From Sinotaia quadrata (lineage: Eukaryota; Mollusca; Gastropoda; Architaenioglossa; Viviparidae): a DNA stretch of 64,000 bases. The position numbers were made by a program, and so were the translations under genes. Location: positions 104,533,635-104,597,634 of the forward strand of contig CM054180.1 in the NCBI GenBank assembly GCA_028829895.1. Direction: 5' to 3'. The notes under the pieces were generated by a model that saw nothing but the letters and a program-made list of their open reading frames with translations, was not told the DNA's origin and made no database searches. Each line of letters begins with the position of its first letter. Within the stretch, counting starts at the first letter, position 1. Shown here one piece after another: positions 34,672 through 64,000 of the stretch.

Positions 34672-34758
34672 TACACACGTTCTTTCCAGTTCTGGTCGTG
34701 CAGTTACGCTTTGCATCAGCACCAAAAGCAGAAGCGGGTACAGTATGACCTTTGACAT
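34672..34758 (-). CDS. Candidate signal-peptide exon or micro-ORF
   Basis: A minus-strand ATG at 34758 opens a 29-codon frame, MSKVILYPLLLLVLMQSVTA then RPELERTCV and a stop. It has the shape of a secretory signal (Lys, a hydrophobic Leu/Val core, Ala before a plausible cleavage site). It could be a first exon with donor AAC|GTGTGT. No partner exon was found to its left, so it may be chance. Confidence 0.2.
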
Positions 34759-35199
34759 CGTTAATTTTGCTACGCCACCAGCAATCTTGGTACAAATGCA
34801 GTTTCAATGGTAGTGTGGATGTACAGCTAAAATGATGACAAGAATTTTAACACATATATATTTTCTCTCCTTTTACATTAAAAGTAGTTTTTTTAATGTA
34901 TAGAGTATATGTATATTCTGACTAGTAATTAATGTCCTGGAAACATCCACTTCAGAACATGATTGCCGATATTTATCGTCATTTCTTACGTTTCACCAAA
35001 AGCGTTTTCACCTTAGCAATAGCACACAAGAAATTTCTGGCGACTCCAGACTTTGTGATTTCAGTTTGAAATTATGTGTAATGTTACATTCAACACACGT
35101 AGCAAGGTCATCTTCCTAGTGCAGAATGACAGTAAGTTTAGTAAATAAATGGAAATTTTCAAGAACTGTGCAACCTACCTGACAGATCTCCAAAACGTC

Positions 35200-35388
35200 G
35201 AGTGAACTAACTGTTTGACTGTTAGAAGATCTAAATCAAGACGTATAAGTGAACTAGCTGTCTGACTGTTAAAAAATCTAAATCAAGACGTATAAGTGAA
35301 CTAGCTGCTTAACTGTTAAAAAATCTAAATCAAGACGTCTAAGTAAACTAGCTGTCTGACTGTTAAAAGATCTAAATCAAGATGTCTA
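35200..35388. repeat. 47-bp repeat, 4 copies
   Basis: Units contain GTGAACTAGCTGTCTGACTG and AATCTAAATCAAGACGT. Confidence 0.9.
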
Positions 35389-35412
35389 CGATTTCAAACG
35401 TCTCCTGCACTG

Positions 35413-35613
35413 TTGCAATTTAAAATCAAGGCATTGGTTCGCTCAACTGAAGCCGACGTCATGATTATCTGGAAAGAAGACAAAACTGCAGACGATGTTA
35501 CGTCACAAGATAATAAAGAGTTGATCACAAGATTGCTCGTGAATGATGGGCCTTTAGGTTTTGCCGTGCTCTTTGACACTTCTTTAGAGATTTCCATTTG
35601 TGAGATTTATTAA
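35413..35613 (+). CDS. Unassigned 66-codon open frame
   Basis: The plus strand reads MIIWKEDKTADDVTSQ, then ELITRLLVNDGPLGFAVLFD and ends EIY. Amino-acid composition is protein-like and not low-complexity, unlike its surroundings, but no splice partner or known domain is recognised. The opposite strand is also open. It could be an exon of an unplaced gene or chance. Confidence 0.2.
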   Translation: MQFKIKALVRSTEADVMIIWKEDKTADDVTSQDNKELITRLLVNDGPLGFAVLFDTSLEISICEIY

Positions 35614-35879
35614 TGGAATTTCTTATTTGTAAAGGAGACATATCCTACCCACATGAAAATAAAGAATCGTGGCATTATAATTATTGTTTTACAAAATGGA
35701 CAATTGGTGCATAGAGACTAATAAACACCCTATGAACTTTAATTCTAACTACTGAGTGATTGTACTGAAAGTCTTTCGTAGTCGTACATTAGTATTACAG
35801 TCTGCTGCTCTGTAGTGATTAGTACACGTTGCAAAATTGAGTGTTCCCAACCAACTTACGAAACAACTTATTTAAAAAC

Positions 35880-36760
35880 ACTTATTTAACACTTATTTAT
35901 TAAAAACTTATTTAAAACTGCCCTTCACACGATCCCACCTCCTCTATGGGCCAACTAATCCACCCCACAAGTAGGTCTTGCACTACTAAAAAAAAACAGC
36001 AGAATGCTCCAACCCACAACAGTCACGCCAAAACACTTTAGAACACATGTACAAATATTATCCATGTCACCTAAAACATTTATCCAGGTTCCGAAACATC
36101 TGTAGAAATTGAAGCAGTCATTCAGTCTTATCAAGGAACACACACTTACAAATTACACCCTGCTAATTCATTCTAACTGGTGAACTGGTAGTCATATAAA
36201 AATAATTACTTTCACAACTGAACAAAAGCCACCATTACCCCGCAATAAAAAGAAATACTAATGCTAATTGATTCATTATCTACAACACAAACAACATTTC
36301 TAGAACATACACAACAAACAAAATACGAATCTGTGTCATGAAACTAAGCAACAAAACAACATTAAAACCACGCTATTATGGTCCCAAGCCACAAAAAATA
36401 TAACAGAAAATGAAACTGCTGATAAAGGGGTGGGGGGTATATGGTACAAAACTGCTACACAATCCCATATAAAATTCAAATGTGAACGCACAAATTATAC
36501 AGATTTATAAAATGTAAAAATACGCCAAGACCTCCTAACTTACCCAACAACTTACACAACAACTTACACAACAAAGCCATTTTCAGATTAAAACTAAATT
36601 CAACACTTCTAACACGCAAAATCTCAGGTCAAACAAAAACATGCAATCACTGTACAACAGAAAACACTATTCAACACTTCCAATTGCACTGCCCTTTATA
36701 CAATGAAGAAAGATAATCTTTGACACTACACATCTGGACAAGTCCCACTCTCCACACAAT
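35880..36760 (+). pseudogene. Decayed non-LTR retrotransposon 3' region (RNase H and Cys-His tail)
   Basis: With frame changes, the plus strand shows LIDSLSTTQ (the RNase H strand usually ending in TDSLS), then ITENETADKG (like GNExADxxA), then IFRLKLNSTLLTR and TCNHCTTENTIQHFQLHC, a CxxC-H-C knuckle. RNase H followed by a C-terminal Cys-His motif is typical of I-type non-LTR retrotransposons. Stops within the segment show it is dead. The 5' limit is approximate. Confidence 0.65.
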
Positions 36761-37736
36761 CACTACTTTATCCACAGCCACAAACAAACAAAAATTAATA
36801 AAGCACCCATCACTTTCCTTACAGAAACGAACACATTTCACCTTTTCTTAAGATTAGGCAAAGATTTTTTAAAAAAATAAACTAACGAAAACAAAAACAA
36901 CACGGCTGACACCAGGACTACAAGAAACTAGAAACCTTCACGTGCACTACAACGAACAGATGCCGTTTTCAGAATAAAGTGAGGAGAGAAAGTCCTCACA
37001 GGAGCAAGCCAGATCAAGAACATCAAAAGTGAAAAGTCTGAGAGGAAAAAAAGCTATCGAGAGAAAAAGAGAGAGGAGTGCATAACACGCAAACACCTAC
37101 ACTAGCACTACTACACATAAATTACGTACAACTAGAACACGTACACATTAGCGTGCGAAAACACACCTAACACACATTTATCTACACACACATACAGGCA
37201 CACAGTAATTAATTTTAAATATTCTTGTTTTCTTTCGGTAACCTCCCTTAGCGTGCCCTTAACTATTTTAACTGTGTCGCTGTATATCACATGTTACCAA
37301 ACGTATCGGTCAAAAGCCACAGGCAAAAAAAAAAAAAAAAAGATAGTGTTGATATAAATATCTGACTTGCGAGCGAGACCCATGAGCGCTAAGATCAGTT
37401 TTGTTTTGTTTTTTAACCCGTGCCCAGAATTTGTTTTTTAAAATAATCTTTCTCCAATCTGCTAAGAATCCCCTGTGTGTCTCTGCTTTTGTTATAGCTA
37501 TTTGTTAATGTTGCAATAATGATAACAATGAAAGCGACTACCGCAACAGTAAGTTGTGTTATATATGGTTTTGAATTCGTATTTGCTTCCACTCGATAAA
37601 TGGGGCAAGTTATAAAATATAAACTCCATAAATGGGACAAGTTATAAAATATAAACTCGATAGATGGGGCCTGTAGTACAAGTGGCAGTGTCCATTGGTT
37701 GTATTGAATAATGACAGCATTTTTGCATTCATAATC

Positions 37737-38085
37737 TTGGTGGTGGTGGTGGTGGCGGTGTGGTAATGACAAATGAAGATGACGACAGGGGGGGGGGGGG
37801 GTTGTGTGGTAATGACAAATGGAGATGACGACAGGGGTGGTGGTGGTGGTGTGGTAATGACAAATATAGATGACGACAGGGGTGGTGGTGGTGGTGGTGG
37901 TGTGGTAATGACAAATGGAGATGACGGGTGGTGGTGGTGGTTGTGGTAGTGGAGGAGGAGGAAATGATGAAGGAATGATGATGGTGTTCGTGATGTGACG
38001 ATGATGATGACGACGACGGAGAATGATGATGATATTGAGGAGGAGAAGGAATGGTTATGGTGTAGATGATGGTGGTGGTGAGATA
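37737..38085. repeat. GGTGGT minisatellite with longer composite units
   Basis: GGTGGT runs alternate with units containing TGTGGTAATGACAAATGGAG and ATGACGACAGGGG. His/Pro/Thr open frames on the minus strand are artefacts. Confidence 0.9.
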
Positions 38086-38283
38086 TGGATGGAGAGGGCA
38101 ATGCTATCGATTACGACGTTGATCGTCGTTGTCTTCTTTATCATCATGCAGCTATAGTAATTACTGTGCTGATGGAGAATGTGTTTTATCTGTCGGTATT
38201 CATCACCTTAAGTGAGATACAAAGTACCCGTATGACCATAATGAGTCATAAATTATTTATCACAAAACCCTTTTCTTTTGAAT

Positions 38284-38545
38284 CATCACTCGGTCAATTT
38301 TCATTCGACTTTCCGAGTGTGGACAACTCGGCGAGATAACAAACATTCTCTCGCTTGTCTCTTATGATTAAATGTATTTTGAACGTCACACGGTCAACTC
38401 TCATTGAGTCTCCGAGTGCGGACAGATTGCGAAATAACAAACACTCCCTCGCTGGTCTGTTTTGATGAACATCACCCGGTCGACTCTTATTCGTTATGCG
38501 AGTGTGGTCACCTTGCGAGATACCCAACACACCCTCACTTATCGC
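38284..38545 (+). promoter_or_regulatory. Triplicated upstream element with hairpin potential
   Basis: Three diverged direct repeats of about 85-100 bp lie 70-330 bp upstream of the gene 2 start codon. Each has a CAC(T/A/C)CGGTC box, a (C/G)CGAGTG box about 15-20 bp later, and GCGA(G/A)ATA(A/C)C. In the first copy CACTCGG and CCGAGTG form a perfect 7-bp inverted repeat; the other two are degenerate. The position suits a promoter or 5' UTR; function is inferred from position only. Confidence 0.4.
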
Positions 38546-38611
38546 TGTAAAGAGCTCAAAAGCGTTTGGATTAAATGCAACTTCAGCAACAATAATAATA
38601 ACGACAAAAAG

Positions 38612-60140
<21,529 letters not shown>

Positions 60141-60522
60141 AAGTAGTGTCAACAAGTCTTCACTGAAATAGGTGCGCTGCTGTAGTGCATGGGCAGCAAA
60201 CAGTTATCAAGATGAGAGGGGAGAGAATGAAGAATTAAATTCTCGTTATGTAGGGGGGGGGGGGCGGTATTCTTTATTTTAAGAGCTTGTGGAATTATTT
60301 GCCAAACCTTGTAATATGTTCGTTTAATATATGTCTATTTATTCAATCATCTGCTCACACATAGCCTCCTAGTCTGAAACAATCAGTGACGATCTCAGTT
60401 AAGTCGCTTTTAAAAATTTAAAGCACCACACGCCATTCAAGACTTCACTCGTATTGGCTTCCGTCGGCTCAGTTCATTAAGTGTCATCTCTCGGTTAAAC
60501 TGACGAAGCGTCCATTCAGTCC

Positions 60523-60528
60523 AATAAA
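60523..60528 (+). promoter_or_regulatory. Poly(A) signal AATAAA of the plus-strand gene
   Basis: First AATAAA after the stop, implying a 3' UTR of about 400 nt. Confidence 0.55.
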
Positions 60529-61079
60529 CCAAGTACAACCATAAAGGGCGTGTTCTTTGCTTGTAATCTTCCTTGATGTGGCTTTTTTGTGTGCATGTAA
60601 GCATTTTTTAAAATATGCTTGGCTTGTTGACTGGCTGGTTGGTCATTGGTTGGTTAGTTGGTTGGCTGGTTTTATATCTGGCTGAATGAGTGTTTTATTG
60701 TTAATGAACATTGATTTAGCGTTACAGATCAATTTAGACTTTTACTGATTTCATGGTCATGTGTAAGCGTCATATGGGGGAGGGGAGGTAGGATTTTAAT
60801 TTTGAAAATTCAATACTTGTAGAATAATGATTAAATAAACAGTATAAGTAATTAATTAGTGTATCGAAAGAGATATGAAAATCTTGGAGTCAAATTTTTC
60901 TGCACGCCTCACCATAAACACAAACACACACACACACACATAATACACATATAACTGCTACATTCTCCTGATGAAAATTTTGTTCATTTTCGCAGATGAG
61001 CAATGGCCGTTGTGTTGGGTTAAAGTCTATTTATTTCATTAAATATGTTGAGATTAGTCCAATCACATTTCTATAATTC

Positions 61080-61375
61080 CTGTTATAAACAATTTGTGGT
61101 AAGACGTTGAGTGCACAGTTCAAGCCAATCTACCCAATAATCACTTTTTGCAAGACAAGTAATAAACTCTAAAAGTGCCACCATTGCTTCCTTAATGACT
61201 GTTCATGAAGAAAAAAACCAATTCAAGATGGTGAATTGTTGACAGAAGCATTTTTGACTAGTGCTGAATGCCTGTTTGAAGGATTTTCTAACAAGCGTGA
61301 GATTTTGTCGGCAATTCAAGACTTGCGGTTATCAGACAACACAGTTATGAGGAGGATATACAACATATATTCTAA
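61080..61375 (+). pseudogene. hAT-transposase-like fragment (ZBED/GTF2IRD2 type)
   Basis: The plus strand shows ICGKTLSAQFK (like a BED-finger start) and, after frame changes, SKSATIASLMTVHEEK then QDGELLTEAFLTSAE, FEGFSNKREILSAIQDL and LSDNTVMRRI. The order matches the N-terminal half of hAT-type transposases and their domesticated vertebrate relatives. Truncated and frameshifted. Confidence 0.65.
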
Positions 61376-61474
61376 ATTGTTCTTAATTTTTACATTCTTG
61401 TTTGAATTTGTCGTTTGCCTGTTTATTGTTTCGTCTTGTTTTTGCCTGTGTACTGTTTTGTCTTGTTATTTCCC

Positions 61475-61760
61475 TTTAATTTGTTTGTATTGTGTTGTAA
61501 ATTTAATTCTATTTATTAAATTATTATCTGAAGTGACAGGCCTGAGGTTATTTCCCTTTAATGTGTTTGTATTGTGTTGTAAATTTAATTCTATTTATTA
61601 AATTATTATCTAAAGTGACAGGCCTGAGGTTATTTCCCTTTAATGAGTTTGTATTGTGTTGTCAATTTAATTCTATTTATTGAATTATTATCTGAAGTGA
61701 CAGGCCTGAGGTTATTTCCCTTTAATTTGTTTGTATTGTGTTGTAAATTTGATTCTATTT
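61475..61760. repeat. About 82-bp tandem repeat, 4 copies
   Basis: Units contain AAGTGACAGGCCTGAGGTTA, TTTCCCTTTAAT and TGTATTGTGTTGTAAATTT. The last unit runs into dispersed repeat copy B, so the array is an expansion of that repeat's left part. Confidence 0.9.
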
Positions 61761-61885
61761 ATTGAATTATAGATTCATAATAGATATATCGAAAACGGTC
61801 GGTGCCAAATGCGCAGTTACCATAGACGCTACAATTCTTGGTCTATTCACTATCGCGGACGTTTGGCAACAGCGAATTTGACTTT
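61680..61885 (+). repeat. Dispersed repeat, copy B
   Basis: Same order of blocks as 56108-56312, ending GCGGACGTTTGGCAACAGCG then AATTTG. See copy A. Confidence 0.75.
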
Positions 61886-63940
61886 TTTTTCTTTTCTTCC
61901 CCCCCCGCTGACTCTCTCCAGAGGATGCTGGAAGCCTTTTATCAGAGATATTCTCAGCTTTGGTGGTCCTCTGGAGAAAACTTCCTCTCCTCACTTGTTT
62001 CTGGAGAGGGCGGGGGGGGGGGTGTCGAGTAGATGTAGTTTCAGGAGAGTGTGTCGGTGGTGTCGCTAGTAGTGATCGCTTGTCTGTTGTGCTGCTTGTC
62101 GTCATGTCCGGTCGGTGGGTCCGTTGACTAAGTCGCCTTTGTAGTTGTCGCCGTTGTTGTGGCGGGGGGAGGGGTGGTGGTGGTGGTTACAGAACCCAGG
62201 CTAGAAACACACCAAGTCTGTACTTAGTGTGTATGTGCGCCCGATATGTTCAACCCCTTTCCTGCTTAGTGGTGTTGGCGCTGTTGTTGTTGTTGTCGTT
62301 GTGTCCTCTCCATAGAACTCAGTGGTCGCGTGTCGTGAGCTATGCGATGTGTGCCTTGTGTCGCCGGAACGGTAACCATGACAGTAGGAGTGAGTCCATC
62401 GGCGAAATGGTACGTCGATGTGTTGTTCGTGATGTCATCGCTTTAATAAATGTGATGGTGATGATAAGGTCGTCATAATAGTGATGATGATGACTTTGAA
62501 AACTGCGAAGACGAAAGGCGAATGGTGAAAAAGAGAAAAATGATGATGGTGGTGGTGGTGGTGGTGGTGGTGGAGGCGGCGACGAAAATGATCACCTTTG
62601 TTGAATGAGAGGAACTGCTTGCCGTGTTGTAGTACTGTAGCTGCCGGTGGTAAGAATGTCTGTGGCAAAAGCGTTTAGTAAGTCGACGATCAATAATAAT
62701 TCTCATGACGACACAAAAGGGGAATTAATAGCACCTTAAGGGATTTCTCCTGTTTCTGAAGATAAAAGGAATTATTGCCAGGCTCAGACGGCGAAATTAA
62801 CTTTTTTCCTGTATTATATATATTTGAGGCTATTGTTAAGCAATACTTTAATCAAATTGGATTTGTTTATTTTTTTATGTTGTTTTGGTATTAGTGGGGA
62901 GGGCTGCATGTATTGTTTTGGTGGGATTAATGCGTTTTCGGGTTTCTTGAGCATTGTTATGTGTGTTTTTTGCTTTCATTTGAAGTTGATGTTCCGTTGG
63001 TATTAAGTTAGTGTCAAAATACTGTTACTGGTACGATTTCACACATGTGTACACTGTTGCTAGAAGCTTGCGCTCGCCATCAAATACACCCATTGTCGAT
63101 ATTCCGAAGGCATATGGTCAACGCTCTTTGCTTATCGGGCACCAAGAGGCCGCGAGTGGCTCTCAAGATGCAGGCTTCAGGGTCAGGATTAGCACTGCAT
63201 CTTTTGTGTTGTTGTGTTTCTATGTGTACATTTGTAAATTCGCTTTATTCGTGTTTCTGTATGTTAAGTACAGTTATTTATTTCATGTTGCCACTTTCTT
63301 TGTGGATTCATTTTGGTTTTTTGTTAAATAACCTAAAGTTTTCTTATTTGTTTAGGAAGTCTTTATAGATACTTTTTGTGCGTTATATGTAGTACTCAAA
63401 AAGCGTTATAGCTGTGGTTGTTCGAGTATTTGCTACCAATCTGCATATCTAATCTGTCAAGCCAGTCTTGACGTTGACTTTTTTTTTAAAAATGAACGAC
63501 TATAAATAGAAACATTTCAACTTCACGACCACTCAGTCGATGAAGGCGTTGAGTACACTACAACACGCACAGCATGCAACAGTGGCCACAGACATTTCAT
63601 TGCAGTTTTACTCCAAGTCGGACGTAAGACTTCAAGAGCATGAACAATAAGAATCATCGATCGATCGTTAGTGAGTGAGTCATTGAATCAGTCAGTCAGT
63701 CAGTCAGTCAGTCAGTCAGCGAGATAGTGAGCGAGCGATGAAGCATCGCGGTATGCAATCTTTGAAGCAATGGCACAGAAAACTAAGAAGTAATATACAC
63801 ACACGTACCACTGAAAATAAACTGATAGAAAGATAGACAGACAGACAGACAGAAAATATATATAATCAAGTACGGGTCACAAGTATCTCATCTTACTATT
63901 TCCCTGTAGAAATCCTGTTTTGCTGTTACTTGATATATGG
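61886..63940. other. No supported gene
   Basis: GC-richer stretch with G and C homopolymers and GGTGGT runs (62543-62575), then AT-rich DNA, CAGT repeats (63690-63720) and GACA repeats (63833-63852). Open frames are short and lack splice support. Confidence 0.5.
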
Positions 63941-64000
63941 CAGGGGTGCACAAACCGCGGCCCGCGGGCCGCATGCGGCCCCCGACAGGGTCCTGTGCGG
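63941..64000. mobile_element. hAT-type non-autonomous transposon end, cut by window
   Basis: CAGGGGTGCACAAACCGCGG, then GGCCCGCGGGCCGCATGCGG and GGCCCCCGAC. This is the familiar CAGGGGTx-AAxxxCGGCCCGCGGGCCGCA terminal pattern of hAT MITEs. The 8-bp target duplication would be ATATATGG (63933-63940); the other end is outside the window. Confidence 0.75.

Noticed and set aside
62227..62706. Short frames with Leu-rich or His-rich runs
   Set aside because: They overlap GTT and GGTGGT simple repeats and have no splice or homology support.

Overview
This is animal nuclear DNA: AT-rich, with split genes whose GT-AG introns run to several kilobases, abundant microsatellites and minisatellites, and LTR, non-LTR and hAT transposon sequence. 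Nothing fixes the species. The mix is compatible with a mollusc or another lophotrochozoan invertebrate, but that is a guess. There is no rRNA, tRNA, CRISPR array or prokaryotic operon that I can see.

Two split genes can be assembled because splice sites and codon phases agree across every junction. (1) Minus strand, about 19224 down to 1585: a putative nuclease/helicase protein. Reading 5' to 3' it has a small Cys-rich exon, an N-terminal exon, an exon with a NERD-like D-x13-E-x-K nuclease motif, then Walker A (GPPGTGKT), a Walker B-like DEVDE, and superfamily-1 helicase-like C-terminal motifs. Its 5' end is not located. (2) Plus strand, 38612-60140: a 17-exon gene whose spliced CDS is 2514 nt (837 residues plus stop). 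It encodes a signal peptide, a large ectodomain with glycosidase-like motifs, a Thr/Ser/Pro-rich stalk and a hydrophobic C-terminus.

Between the Cys-rich exon and the next exon of gene 1, in antisense orientation, sits a nearly complete Ty3/Gypsy-type LTR retrotransposon (10325-18658). It has 1546-bp LTRs that look identical by eye, a 5-bp TTTAT target duplication, a tRNA-Pro-type primer binding site, a polypurine tract and one long gag-pol frame. The pol order is protease-integrase-RT-RNase H, with integrase upstream of RT. That is the Ty1/copia-like order of Gmr1-type Gypsy elements rather than the usual Gypsy order. The frame breaks near its end, at about 16786.

From about 19.2 to 38.6 kb there is no supported host gene. 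It holds decayed transposon remnants (a Gypsy gag at 23.4 kb, Gypsy RT/RNase H at 30.1-31.1 kb, a non-LTR RNase H and Cys-His tail at 35.9-36.8 kb) and many tandem arrays. Nearly every large intron of gene 2 carries its own minisatellite or microsatellite. Several arrays abut splice sites, and one (48411-48650) appears to have been copied from the intron-exon boundary of exon 6. After gene 2 come a hAT-transposase-like fragment (61.08-61.37 kb), a repeat also found in intron 12, and a hAT-type terminal repeat cut by the window end (63941-64000).

The most interesting items are the integrase-first Gypsy element, the nuclease/helicase gene it has entered, the uncharacterised anchored ectoprotein, and the splice-site-derived minisatellite.
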